Origin: Spirochaetales bacterium
Lineage (GTDB): Bacteria; Spirochaetota; Spirochaetia; DSM-2461
Assembly: GCA_016936555.1 (NCBI GenBank)
Contig: JAFGXR010000039.1
Location: 17,916-81,915, forward strand
Reading direction: 5' to 3'
DNA length: 64,000 nucleotides
Shown here: positions 26,944 through 35,922 of the stretch, piece by piece
Layout: every line of letters starts with the position of its first letter
Position numbering within the stretch: the stretch's first letter is position 1
Made by a program: the position numbers and the translations under genes
Notes under the pieces: generated by a model
The model's database searches: none
What the model saw: only the letters and a program-made list of their open reading frames with translations
Told to the model about the DNA's origin: nothing

Positions 26944-28191
26944 ATGGCGGATCTGAAAAAATCCTACAGTACAATAATGGAGGACAGTTTCACTCCTTCC
27001 ATGGAAATCTCATTTATCGATGGAGAGAAGAAACAGACTCTTGTCTATGAGAAAGTCAACTGGGAAATCGACGGTGAGAAAAAAGGACTCCGCTACGGAG
27101 AAAACCCGGGACAGCCTGCGGCTCTTTACAGGCCCATTAACGGCAATATCATTCTGGGCGAAGTGAAAATGCTCGAATCGGGCCGTTATCTCGCTTCCGA
27201 TATCGATCTTCTCCAGTCGGGCAAGCATCCCGGTAAAACCAATATCGCCGATGCTGATGCCGCACTCAATATTCTGAAGTACTTCTCCGAATCTCCCTGC
27301 TGCGTTATCATCAAGCATAACAATCCCTGCGGAGTTGCCAAAGGAAAAAATAACGAAGATGCCTATACAAAAGCCCTTCTGGCCGACAGAATAGCCGCAT
27401 TCGGCGGAGCGGTAGCTATTAACCGCAAAGTCGACGCCGCTACGGCGGGAAAAATGATCGAGAACTATCATGAAGTGATTATCGCACCGGATTATGAGAG
27501 GGAAGCTCTGGATCTCTTTGCCGAAAAAAAGAATCTCAGGGTTATGAAAATCGATAATATGAAGAGGCTGGAGACTTATATAGGAGAACCGGTCCTCGAC
27601 TTCAAGTCCATGATGGATGGCGGTGTTATCGTCCAGTGGTCCTATATTCCCCAGACTCTTAAAAAAGGCGATTTTCTCAAAGCAGAAACCACCCGGAAGG
27701 GCGAGGTCTTCAAAGTAAACCGGGAACCGACAGACAGGGAATACGATGACCTTATTTTCGGTTGGCTTGTCGAATCCGGCGTTACTTCCAACTCTGTTCT
27801 CTATGTCAGGGACGGTGTGACCGTCGCCATCGGAACGGGTGAGCAGGACCGCGTCGGAGTGGCGACTATAGCGAGAGACAAGGCTTACAGAAATATGAAA
27901 GACCGAATCTCCTGGACAAAGTATAAAACGCCGTGGACATCCATGACCGATCCTGATTTAATAAGGGAAATTGAAGAAGAGGTGAATGAAGCCAGGGGCG
28001 GTCTGAAGGGCAGCGTCATGGTATCCGATGCCTTTTTTCCCTTCCGGGATGGAATAGATATCGGTTTGAGAGAGGGTATCACGGCCGTTGTTCAGCCCGG
28101 CGGCTCTCTCCGTGACTTTGAAAGCATCGAAGCCTGTAACGAGTTTGGTGCCGCTATGGTTTTCACCGGACAACGGAGTTTTAAACATTGA
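26944..28191 (+). CDS. AICAR transformylase part of a split PurH
   Basis: A 415-residue protein carrying the PurH formyltransferase domain, which moves a formyl group from 10-formyl-THF to AICAR. The domain begins at LRYGENPGQPAALY (about residue 48). The catalytic Lys-His is in CCVIIKHNNPCGVA, and the ending SDAFFPFRDGID, TAVVQPGGSLRDFE and FTGQRSFKH is canonical. About 45 extra residues precede the domain; they are not part of the usual PurH linker and may hold it to the cyclohydrolase subunit (inference). The ATG lies two bases after the previous stop. The LCP gene overlaps its last four bases. Confidence 0.9.
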   Translation: MADLKKSYSTIMEDSFTPSMEISFIDGEKKQTLVYEKVNWEIDGEKKGLRYGENPGQPAALYRPINGNIILGEVKMLESGRYLASDIDLLQSGKHPGKTNIADADAALNILKYFSESPCCVIIKHNNPCGVAKGKNNEDAYTKALLADRIAAFGGAVAINRKVDAATAGKMIENYHEVIIAPDYEREALDLFAEKKNLRVMKIDNMKRLETYIGEPVLDFKSMMDGGVIVQWSYIPQTLKKGDFLKAETTRKGEVFKVNREPTDREYDDLIFGWLVESGVTSNSVLYVRDGVTVAIGTGEQDRVGVATIARDKAYRNMKDRISWTKYKTPWTSMTDPDLIREIEEEVNEARGGLKGSVMVSDAFFPFRDGIDIGLREGITAVVQPGGSLRDFESIEACNEFGAAMVFTGQRSFKH

Positions 28192-30194
28192 TAGACTGGG
28201 GAAAAATATTCCGCATCGCCGCTACAGCCGCAGCGGTCATTCTTGTCACTGTCATTATTGTTCTCTCCATAGAGATGGGACGGTTAAACAGCCGTTTGGC
28301 TGACAGTGAGGATTTTTATAGAACGGCGCTTGAGAATCAGCGCATGACCATAGATCAGATGTCGCAGAATCTGCAGATACTTGCCTCCGGCAGTAATGAG
28401 GTCCGCCGCTATATGAGCCTACCGGAAAAACAGCTGATTCAAAGTGTTTCTGAGGAGAGCGGAAAGGGTCTCATTGATCCCGCAGTCTCTTTTTTTGATG
28501 CATTCCGCTACCTCGTCTCCCAGGAAGAGGAGGAAAACCGGGCAGCGGCGTTTTCTCTCTGGCTCGATGAGGGTAAAATAGAGGAGTATTTTTCTTCCCG
28601 CGATTACATTTTCAAAAGAAAAAACGGCGAGAAGGTCTCAATTCTCAAAAATGATGAGGAGATGCTCTCGCTCAACTGGAACGACAGCAAGAATTTCATA
28701 GAATTCACCGATATTGCCGGCAACAATTATAATCTTGCCCGGGATGAGAATCCCGGGCAGACATTGGATAAAGCGGTGAATATTCTGGAAACCTACAGCC
28801 GTGAAATCCGCGAAAGAGAGAGCTTCCTCGCCCGCCTGATGGAGAGCCCCGAAATACAGGACATTCTTGCGGAAAAAGGATTGGATATTCAGGAAAAATC
28901 ATCTTTCCATTTTAATCTGATCAACCGCAGGGATGAGTCTTATCTGGCATCTATAGGGCGGAGAGGAACCGGTTTTTACGCCGGCAATATCTCTTATCCC
29001 GGTGATGATGCCTTTCAGACAGGGTTGATGGAGTTCCTCCGGGAAATCAGTACCGAAACGGAATCTGAGCGGATCGATAAACTAGTCCTGGCAAAGATGG
29101 AGGAGGTTTTCGCCGATGAAGGATTTAAAGTCCTGCTGGAATCGGAAGACTGCCTCAGGGATCTGCAGAGAGAAGAAGATGAGGAATTCGTCTACTTCCA
29201 TATTTTCCGGAAGGATGGAACCATTAGGGGATCCTATGTCCTCCAGAAGGAATTCGGAGAAGTCCTGCTCATATCGGGAGACGGGAAATACCTGAAGTCT
29301 CTGGACCAGTTCGCACCTGAAAATGATTTCCGCGCCCTTGTCGTCAATGAACAGAAGACTGATAGTTTTTCTCCTTTCGCCCTCGATGATTCATCCGATA
29401 CCTTTCTTGTCGTCGGAACCCACGAGCACAATGCCGACACCATGATCATTGTTCATGCAGACAATAAAACGGGAAAAATCAAAATGATCAGCTTCCCCCG
29501 CGATCTGTATTATAAAGGCAGCAAGATCAATAACATCTATAAAGAACAGGGGCCGGCGCAACTGGCAAAAGAATTGTCCGAGATAACCGGTTATTCCATA
29601 AAAAAATATATCTCTATCGATATGTTCGCCTTTATCGATGTCATTAATATTCTGGGCGGGATTGATGTGACGCTCGAGAGCGATTTGATCGATCCGACAT
29701 ATAAAGTGAAAAACAACGGGGTCTGGTCGACGCTGTATTACAGAAAAGGAACCCATCATCTCGACGGAGTGGCGGCTCTTAGGGTTGCCAGGTCGAGGCA
29801 CGGATCGGAAGCTTATGACCGTTCGCGACGTCAGCAGCTTATCGTCAAAGCCATAATGGACAGGATGAGCTCTCTGGGGGCCGGAGATATGTCAACTTTC
29901 TACGACTTTGTGACATCTGTTTTTTCCTATATCGATACGAATCTGACAATAGGGGATCTTGCCAAAAGTTTTGTGATGTATAAAGATAACGAGATTGACG
30001 ATCCCGTAACGCTGAACCTCGATAATATACTTGTCGCCCGCTGGTCCAATACGTATCTTTTACCTATTGAAGAGGAAAAAAAGCTCCTCGCCGACGATAA
30101 TTTCTTCGCCGGACAGTGGATAGTCGTACCGAAAGACAATGACTGGGATCTGTTCAATAAATTTATCGGAAATGTATTTAACAGTGGAAATTAA
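28188..30194 (+). CDS. LytR-CpsA-Psr family protein with a long N-terminal region
   Basis: A 668-residue membrane protein: one N-terminal helix (residues 8-30), a coiled stretch (32-65), about 330 residues of unrecognised, charged sequence, and a C-terminal LCP domain (about 405-575). LCP motifs are present: DTFLVVGTHEHNADTMIIVH, MISFPRDLY, a GGIDVTL segment and HLDGVAALRVARSRHG with the catalytic-site arginines. LCP enzymes transfer lipid-linked glycopolymers to peptidoglycan, mostly in Gram-positives. The start is TTG 28188, overlapping the upstream stop, with GGAG nine bases before. It lies between purine genes and miaB. Confidence 0.85.
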   Translation: MIDWGKIFRIAATAAAVILVTVIIVLSIEMGRLNSRLADSEDFYRTALENQRMTIDQMSQNLQILASGSNEVRRYMSLPEKQLIQSVSEESGKGLIDPAVSFFDAFRYLVSQEEEENRAAAFSLWLDEGKIEEYFSSRDYIFKRKNGEKVSILKNDEEMLSLNWNDSKNFIEFTDIAGNNYNLARDENPGQTLDKAVNILETYSREIRERESFLARLMESPEIQDILAEKGLDIQEKSSFHFNLINRRDESYLASIGRRGTGFYAGNISYPGDDAFQTGLMEFLREISTETESERIDKLVLAKMEEVFADEGFKVLLESEDCLRDLQREEDEEFVYFHIFRKDGTIRGSYVLQKEFGEVLLISGDGKYLKSLDQFAPENDFRALVVNEQKTDSFSPFALDDSSDTFLVVGTHEHNADTMIIVHADNKTGKIKMISFPRDLYYKGSKINNIYKEQGPAQLAKELSEITGYSIKKYISIDMFAFIDVINILGGIDVTLESDLIDPTYKVKNNGVWSTLYYRKGTHHLDGVAALRVARSRHGSEAYDRSRRQQLIVKAIMDRMSSLGAGDMSTFYDFVTSVFSYIDTNLTIGDLAKSFVMYKDNEIDDPVTLNLDNILVARWSNTYLLPIEEEKKLLADDNFFAGQWIVVPKDNDWDLFNKFIGNVFNSGN

Positions 30195-30196
30195 TT

Positions 30197-31510
30197 ATGT
30201 CTGAAAAAAAATACTGGCTGGAAAATTACGGTTGCCAGATGAATAAAGCGGAAGCGGCGGCTCTTGAGCTGGAACTGCAGGCTGAAGGCTGGGTTAAAGC
30301 GGAGAGCGAGCTGGAGGCCGATCTGGCAATTATTAATACATGTACGGTCCGTCAGTCCGCGGAAAACCGGATCTGGGGAAGGATCGGTCATTACAAGCAT
30401 CTCAAGAAAGACCGCGACATGAAACTCGTTGTCATGGGATGCATGGCGGAGAACCGCAGAGAGGAGCTGACCCGGAAAGGATCTGCCGTCGATATCGTGG
30501 CGGGCACGAAAGGTCAGAAGCTTCTGGTAAAAAAGCTCTCGGGAGATTACACGGGACAGGAGGATTTTCTCGAGGAGAACAGATACTCTTTTCATCAGAG
30601 CCACGGATCATCGGATTCCATCAATGCCCTGGTTCCCATTATGCACGGCTGCAATAATTTCTGCACGTATTGCATTGTTCCTTATGTCCGGGGCAGGGAA
30701 GTCTCCCGAGACGCCGAAGAGATCCTGGCGGAAGTGAAGTCGCTTGTTGAAAAAGGCGTAAAGGACGTAACTTTACTGGGCCAGAACGTCAATACCTATA
30801 TTGACAGGGGCGACGATGTCAATTTCGCCCTGTTGCTCCGACGGACGGCCAGGGAAACCGGAGTCAGAAGGATCAGATTTCTCTCGGCTCATCCCAAGGA
30901 TCTGACCGATGATATTATTGAGGTCATGGCCTCGGAAAAAGCAATCTGCAAGCATCTCCATCTCCCGGTGCAGCACGGTTCTACTAAGGTCCTGAAAGAG
31001 ATGAACCGGCGTTACGGCAAAGAGGATTATCTTCTCCTTGTCGATAAACTGAAGAAAGCCATGCCTGAAATCTCCCTCACATCGGATATCATGGTCGGGT
31101 TTCCGGGAGAAACACCGGAAGATCTGGATGAATTGAAGGATCTGATGAGAAAGGTGAGGTTTTCAGAAGCATTTACATATTTCTACAATCCCCGTGAGGG
31201 AACCAAAGCCTACGGGCGGGAGGACAGTCTTTCCGATGATATTAAAAAGGCCCGCCTCGCTGAAATCATCGAGTTGCAAAGGGAAATATCAGCCGGGGAG
31301 TTTGAAAAACGGATCGGCTCCACGGTTGAAGTGATCGCGGAGCATGTTTCGAAGAAGTCCGATAAGGAGATTCTCGGACGGACTGAGAGGAACGAGACAG
31401 TCCTGTTTAATGGCTCAAAAGACTTGATTGGAAAAGTGCTGACTGTTAAAATTACATCGCTGAAAGGCCAGACCTTTTTCGGCGAGGAGGTACCATGCCC
31501 TGGAGAATGA
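30197..31510 (+). CDS. miaB: tRNA-2-methylthio-N6-dimethylallyladenosine synthase
   Basis: Radical-SAM methylthiotransferase acting on i6A37 of tRNAs that read codons beginning with U. Three N-terminal cluster cysteines (C13 in ENYGCQMN, one in NTCTVRQSAENR, one in MGCMAE), the radical-SAM cluster C152-X3-C156-X2-C159, HLPVQHGS and YGKEDY, and a C-terminal TRAM domain (about 370-435) all match. The NTCTVRQSAENR sequence is the MiaB rather than MtaB or RimO variant. 437 residues. It begins two bases after the LCP stop and overlaps the next gene by 16 bases. Confidence 0.95.
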   Translation: MSEKKYWLENYGCQMNKAEAAALELELQAEGWVKAESELEADLAIINTCTVRQSAENRIWGRIGHYKHLKKDRDMKLVVMGCMAENRREELTRKGSAVDIVAGTKGQKLLVKKLSGDYTGQEDFLEENRYSFHQSHGSSDSINALVPIMHGCNNFCTYCIVPYVRGREVSRDAEEILAEVKSLVEKGVKDVTLLGQNVNTYIDRGDDVNFALLLRRTARETGVRRIRFLSAHPKDLTDDIIEVMASEKAICKHLHLPVQHGSTKVLKEMNRRYGKEDYLLLVDKLKKAMPEISLTSDIMVGFPGETPEDLDELKDLMRKVRFSEAFTYFYNPREGTKAYGREDSLSDDIKKARLAEIIELQREISAGEFEKRIGSTVEVIAEHVSKKSDKEILGRTERNETVLFNGSKDLIGKVLTVKITSLKGQTFFGEEVPCPGE

Positions 31511-31770
31511 TGCGATTCCTTTTCATAATGGCTGCTGTGATCCTGTTCATCGGTCTCAATGCCGGTTATAGCTCGGATATCCGGTTCTGGTTCGGCGAAA
31601 GAGCCAGTTTTCAGAACGTCCCTATATACGTCAGTCTTTTCGGAGCATATCTTCTCGGAGCATTTTCCGTTATTCCCTTTGCAGTAAACCGGTCTATCAG
31701 CCGATTAAAAAAGAAAAAGAAAAAAGAAAAGGCGGAAAAAGAGTCAGTTGATAAAACGACGACAGAATAA
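31495..31770 (+). CDS. LapA-domain small membrane protein
   Basis: A 91-residue protein with two membrane helices (about 7-25 and 42-62) and a strongly basic tail, SRLKKKKKKEKAEK, facing the cytoplasm. The layout, with an extracytoplasmic loop ending VPIYVSLFGAYLLGAF, fits the DUF1049/LapA family, whose E. coli member helps control LPS synthesis. It overlaps miaB by 16 bases, and the following SPOR gene starts inside it, so it is embedded in an operon. Confidence 0.65.
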   Translation: MPWRMMRFLFIMAAVILFIGLNAGYSSDIRFWFGERASFQNVPIYVSLFGAYLLGAFSVIPFAVNRSISRLKKKKKKEKAEKESVDKTTTE

Positions 31771-32749
31771 ATTTCTTTTATTTTTTCTCTTCTTCTCCAT
31801 CTATCATCTTTTTTCCGATCCTCTCTACGATGCTTCCGTTCTGGAGAAGGAGGGAAAAGGTGTTGAGGCCCTGAAGATATATACTCAATGGCTCAGTGAT
31901 AACAGAACAGATCTCCGATTCCTCGATATTCTTACTAAAACGGCGATGCTCTCAGAGGATGTCGATAAAGCCATCTCAATATATCTGAACTTTGTTACAA
32001 ATTCAGAGGGATCGATCCGGAAAAATATCTACGAGCAGATAGGCCTGTTGTATGAACTTTCCTTCCGGAACAGTTATGCTGCCGATTATTACAGAATGGC
32101 TGCCATATCGGTAGATCCCCCCGATCCTATCCTGCTCTTGCGTTCCATGAAGCTCTATTATCAGTCCGGCCAAATTCCTGATGACAGGGAAATTGATTCA
32201 CTTCTGATGAAAGATCTGGATTCAGATTCTTATGTGGATGCTCTGTTATTCAAAGCCGAGCTTTTAATTTACCGGGGAGAGTGGAATACAGCCGAAGATG
32301 TTCTTCTGCAAAGCAGCTACAGCAATCTGTATCCGGTGATTCAATTCACTTTATGGGAAATCTATATGAGAACTGATAACAGAAAAGAAGCCGCCCGCAT
32401 CTTCGATTTTATGAAAGAAACATATCCCGATTCCATAGAACTTGCCATTATGACGGATCATGTAAATAAAATCCCAAGAATTTCGGATTTTTTCCTGTCA
32501 ACGGGCTATCGGGAATCCATAAACATTCAGCAAACCGTCGTTTCTGAAACGCCTGTTTATATTCAGGCTGGTGTCTTTTCAAAGGAATCCAATGCCGTGG
32601 ATCTGTCGGAGAGCATCGAAGAAGCCGGATTTGATTCTTTTATCGTCCGAAACGGCAGGAATTATAGAGTCCTGGTCAAAGGCGGCACATCACTATTGCA
32701 ATCACTGAAAGAAAAAGGGTTCGACGGTTTTATTACAGAGTATCCGTAG
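31748..32749 (+). CDS. Exported TPR and SPOR-domain protein
   Basis: A 333-residue protein with a signal peptide (MIKRRQNKFLLFFLFFSIYHLFS), TPR-like helices through residues 30-245, and a C-terminal SPOR domain (about 262-333) starting VYIQAGVFSKESNAVDLSES and ending in RNYRVLVKGG. SPOR domains bind denuded peptidoglycan at division sites, so a role near the septum or wall is likely. The start is TTG 31748 within the LapA-like gene, the only choice that keeps the full signal peptide. Its 3' end overlaps the convergent lipoprotein gene by 17 bases. Confidence 0.8.
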   Translation: MIKRRQNKFLLFFLFFSIYHLFSDPLYDASVLEKEGKGVEALKIYTQWLSDNRTDLRFLDILTKTAMLSEDVDKAISIYLNFVTNSEGSIRKNIYEQIGLLYELSFRNSYAADYYRMAAISVDPPDPILLLRSMKLYYQSGQIPDDREIDSLLMKDLDSDSYVDALLFKAELLIYRGEWNTAEDVLLQSSYSNLYPVIQFTLWEIYMRTDNRKEAARIFDFMKETYPDSIELAIMTDHVNKIPRISDFFLSTGYRESINIQQTVVSETPVYIQAGVFSKESNAVDLSESIEEAGFDSFIVRNGRNYRVLVKGGTSLLQSLKEKGFDGFITEYP

Positions 32750-34265
32750 TGTCCTTGTTAATTTTTTCAATCTGTTCAAAGTGAAGTTCCGATCCGCTTT
32801 CCGGTGTAATGCCTCTGGATTTCAAAACACCCTGCTTTAAAGTTATGGTTCTGATTATCCTCAGGTCATCGGCTGTCTCAGCATAATTCATCAGATATGT
32901 TCTGATCTCTTTAGTCAAACCATTGGTGCTGAGTTCTTTCATCTCCAGAATTTTCTGTCCCTCGAGATCGAAAATTGTGAAGATTCCCCGGGTTTCCTTC
33001 CCTTCTTCCTTGAGAATATATTCCGGACTGTCAAAACTAATCTCCGTATTGAGATTTGTTTTGTAGAGGCCTTTTAGAACCATTTCCGAAAGAAGCAGGT
33101 TCTCCCTCGAGTTATCGGTCAGAGCCTTCTGAAGGTTATCTGTCAATTGGCTGTAGGTTCCGCCCCACCTCTGGTTCCCCCGGATTTTTACCTGGATGGA
33201 TTCAAAACTGTCTATGTTGATGCTGATGGAGTAGTACATGCTTGTCAGAAAGTTGTTTCTGACATCATAAAAGGAGAGTATATGCCGGTATTTGACCGGT
33301 TCAGTATTTTCATTCCAGGTAAAGCTCTCCTGAATATCTCCCGAATAAAATGTGATTGTCTTTTCGCCGGGAAGAATCTGGAAAATTTCGTTCATATTAT
33401 GGGTCGCATTTCCGCTGAGATCCTTTGTCTTGAACCAGGGGCCTTTGAGAAAGTTTATATAATCTTCGCTGGTGCCTCTGTAAAAATTCAACAGGTTTTC
33501 ATTTGACAGCGAAGAGATGCGAACTTTTTCCGAACTGGAGAGGTCGTACAGGTTTGTTTCCCTGTTCCACTTGAATCTCTCGACGATCAGATTCTTTTCG
33601 TCATCGGGATTTTTTTTCTGCACTTCAAGGCCGAAGCTATCACCGGGAAGTCCGTCTATCTTATAATCGTTTCCCCGGTCCATTCTTATTATTTCAAAAT
33701 CCCCGTCAACAGCCTCTGTAAAAACTTTTCTCACTCTGTAGGTCCGGTTTTCTTTATCGGGAAACAGCTTGAAGACTTCGAAAACCTGCTGGTCTTTCGT
33801 ATCGACTCCGGTTATGATTATTTCATTAAGATGGTCACCGGTCAGATCATCGCATTCAATGGACGCAATATTGAGATTGAAAGTTCCGATATCGCTGCGG
33901 TACATTTCATAATACTCATCATTTTTTTCATCGAAATCAGCTATATATATCCGGAAAACATTTTTATCCTCATTGAGAGGGCTGGCCAGGATTATCTGCT
34001 CATCGATTTCATCTTCATCGAGATTAATATTGAGAATCTCATAGTCTCTGTATTCCCGGTCGATCAGAATCTGAAGGCTGTTGATAATGGAGTCTGCGGC
34101 AACAATCGAGTTATCGCTTTCAAGTGAGCCGGGAGAATTATTTGCCAGGCCGGGTATTATCGTCTGTGCCGTGATGATTTCATCCTCAGATCGGGGCGAA
34201 CTGCATGAGATGACGAGAATTACTGGAAATACAAAGGCTGCGAGAATCGTTCTTTTTTTAATCAT
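32733..34265 (-). CDS. Large lipoprotein, possibly related to pallilysin-type adhesins
   Basis: A 510-residue lipoprotein (lipobox LVISC, Cys near residue 21) with an acidic linker. Residues 70-230 read like a repeat-rich beta region with YEILNINLDEDEIDEQIILA and similar aspartate-rich strands, reminiscent of FG-GAP or VCBS propeller blades. Residues 280-400 are beta-rich with FLKGPWFKTKDLSGN, and could be a small lipocalin-like barrel as in the spirochaetal pallilysin family. That link rests on memory, and no HEXXH motif is seen. It lies eight bases after the nrnA-like gene, so the two form an operon. Confidence 0.5.
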   Translation of the reverse strand: MIKKRTILAAFVFPVILVISCSSPRSEDEIITAQTIIPGLANNSPGSLESDNSIVAADSIINSLQILIDREYRDYEILNINLDEDEIDEQIILASPLNEDKNVFRIYIADFDEKNDEYYEMYRSDIGTFNLNIASIECDDLTGDHLNEIIITGVDTKDQQVFEVFKLFPDKENRTYRVRKVFTEAVDGDFEIIRMDRGNDYKIDGLPGDSFGLEVQKKNPDDEKNLIVERFKWNRETNLYDLSSSEKVRISSLSNENLLNFYRGTSEDYINFLKGPWFKTKDLSGNATHNMNEIFQILPGEKTITFYSGDIQESFTWNENTEPVKYRHILSFYDVRNNFLTSMYYSISINIDSFESIQVKIRGNQRWGGTYSQLTDNLQKALTDNSRENLLLSEMVLKGLYKTNLNTEISFDSPEYILKEEGKETRGIFTIFDLEGQKILEMKELSTNGLTKEIRTYLMNYAETADDLRIIRTITLKQGVLKSRGITPESGSELHFEQIEKINKDTTDTL

Positions 34266-34273
34266 GGATGATA

Positions 34274-35251
34274 TTATGTAAAATATCTCCCGAGCATATC
34301 AAGCACCTTGGTGTGAATATCTTCAAATGGTTCATAGCATTTGAATCCCGCCGCTGTTTTGTGTCCCCCTCCATTAAAACTCCGGGCCACTTCTGCACAG
34401 TTCACTTCCCCTTTGGAGCGTATGGAGCAGCGCAATAGCCCGGTCGTGTCTTCTTTAAAGAAAACCGATGCTCTGACCTGCTGGCTCTGAAGGGGGAAAT
34501 TTACAATTTCCTGGGATTCCTCGTATTTGGCTCCCGAATCTAGAAGCGTAGCCCGGCTCATATACTGGACTGCGACTTTCTGGTCGAAATGAAGTTTCAT
34601 ATTCTGATGAACCAGAGTCTGAAGAATTATGGATTCAATAGATTTGCTTTCGGCAAGGAGCGAGTATATTTTACTGGGATCAACTCCGAGATTGACCAGT
34701 TTTTCCGCAATATGGAATTCATAGGCATTGGTTTTTGGATAGGCGAAAAAACCTGTATCATAGACGATCCCCGTGTAGATGGCTATGCCTATATCCAGGG
34801 TCATTTCCACGCCCAGTTTTTCCAGAATCATGTAAATGATTTCGCTGGACGAACCGGCCTCGGGATTCAGATAGGTAAAGGGCGCCGTTTCGTCTCCGAA
34901 GTTATGATGATCAATAATTAATGTCTGCTTTACTTCCGGCGGGATTACCTCTTTTATTGAACCTATGTTGGACAGTTCCGTATCGACGACGATCAGAGTC
35001 CAGTCCTTCAGCTTCTCAGGCAGATCTCCGGTCGACCGGTACTGGAGAATGATATTCCCTGAATCCAGATAATTGTATTTGTCAGGAGTGGCATCGCTGT
35101 TGATTATTCGGGCTTTTTTGCCGTAAATCTGAAGTCCTCTTGCCAGAGCATATTCGGCTGCCAGAGCATCGCCATCAGGAGATTCATGGCACGTTACAAT
35201 ATAGTTGTCATTATGTTTGAGATAATCGATTATAGCTTCAATTTTCGCCAT
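34274..35251 (-). CDS. DHH/DHHA1 phosphoesterase, NrnA-like
   Basis: Predicted to hydrolyse nanoRNA or pAp, or linear di-nucleotides from cyclic di-AMP breakdown. The 325 residues contain the metal sites HESPDGDALAAE (D26, D28), VVDTE, IIDHHNFGDE and DTGFFAYPKT, and the DHHA1 domain ends in NGGGHKTAAGF. All DHH motifs are intact. No Shine-Dalgarno site precedes the ATG; instead a good -10 box lies six bases away, so the mRNA should be leaderless. A pgpH-type cyclic di-AMP phosphodiesterase is encoded in the same window, and an NrnA-like enzyme could finish that pathway. Confidence 0.88.
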   Translation of the reverse strand: MAKIEAIIDYLKHNDNYIVTCHESPDGDALAAEYALARGLQIYGKKARIINSDATPDKYNYLDSGNIILQYRSTGDLPEKLKDWTLIVVDTELSNIGSIKEVIPPEVKQTLIIDHHNFGDETAPFTYLNPEAGSSSEIIYMILEKLGVEMTLDIGIAIYTGIVYDTGFFAYPKTNAYEFHIAEKLVNLGVDPSKIYSLLAESKSIESIILQTLVHQNMKLHFDQKVAVQYMSRATLLDSGAKYEESQEIVNFPLQSQQVRASVFFKEDTTGLLRCSIRSKGEVNCAEVARSFNGGGHKTAAGFKCYEPFEDIHTKVLDMLGRYFT

Positions 35252-35257
35252 AATAAG

Positions 35258-35286
35258 AGTATAGGGCTAGTTATATTTTTATTCAA
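35258..35286 (-). promoter_or_regulatory. Promoter of the nrnA-like gene, leaderless arrangement
   Basis: On the minus strand: TTGAAT (35281-35286), a 17-base spacer, and TATACT (35258-35263). The expected start point, seven bases on, is the A of the ATG at 35251. Confidence 0.7.
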
Positions 35287-35302
35287 ATAATAGATTTAAT
35301 TA

Positions 35303-35869
35303 ATGAAAAATGATTGCGTAATGCTCGCTGCGGGTCTTTCTTCGAGAATGGGTAGCTGGAAACCGGCAGTCGATGTAGATGGAATTCCAATGATCAGGCG
35401 TTCAATTTCAAACGCTGTGGTCTCTACCAACAGGATTATTCTTGTAGGGGGGTATAATTTCCATGCCCTGAAGCAATTAGCCGGCGATTTCTCTCAAGTC
35501 CTCCTGGTGGAAAATCCCGATTATGCACGGGGAATGCTGACTTCAGTCAAAGCAGCCCTCAACTACATTGAAACAGAAAGTTTCTTTATTGCCCTTGGCG
35601 ATATGCCATACATAAATAATGAAACTTATACTCTTATGTCGCAATTTCCTTTTAAAGATGCGCTTTTCCCTGTGTTCGAAGGGAAAAGAGGCCATCCTGT
35701 TCTCGTCCGTTCTTCGATTTTTCAGGCAATACGCAGGACTCCCGATCATCTTATGATGAGAGAAGTTCTCAGGGATTGTCTCGTCAGTGAAATAAACGTG
35801 GATGATCCGGGGATACACAAAGATGTGGATAAACTCTCTGATATTGAAAGAAACAGGGAAAAAAGTTAG
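35303..35869 (+). CDS. MobA-like nucleotidyltransferase
   Basis: A 188-residue protein with the NTP-transferase signature MLAAGLSSRMGSWKPAVDVDG at its N-terminus (LAAGxSxRMG...K) and the metal motif GDMPYI near residue 97. It resembles MocA/MobA-type cytidylyl- or guanylyltransferases that mature molybdenum cofactors (GHPVLV is typical of this group), including those linked to molybdenum hydroxylases. No such hydroxylase is in the window. The ATG has no clear ribosome site. It is divergent from the nrnA-like gene across 51 bases and is closed by a terminator. Confidence 0.75.
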   Translation: MKNDCVMLAAGLSSRMGSWKPAVDVDGIPMIRRSISNAVVSTNRIILVGGYNFHALKQLAGDFSQVLLVENPDYARGMLTSVKAALNYIETESFFIALGDMPYINNETYTLMSQFPFKDALFPVFEGKRGHPVLVRSSIFQAIRRTPDHLMMREVLRDCLVSEINVDDPGIHKDVDKLSDIERNREKS

Positions 35870-35877
35870 AATGGGGC

Positions 35878-35907
35878 ACGGCTGCCGAAGCAGCCGTATT
35901 TTTATTT
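35878..35907 (+). terminator. Terminator after the MobA-like gene
   Basis: ACGGCTGC (35878-35885) / GCAGCCGT (35890-35897) with a stable CGAA loop and a following T-rich run. It lies in the 53-base gap before purA, so it could also act as an attenuator of purA. Confidence 0.85.
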
Positions 35908-35922
35908 CTGAGAAGGTATTGT

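Noticed and set aside
35878..35922. Purine riboswitch or attenuator controlling purA
   Set aside because: The hairpin is an ordinary terminator after the MobA-like gene; no aptamer core fits in the remaining bases.
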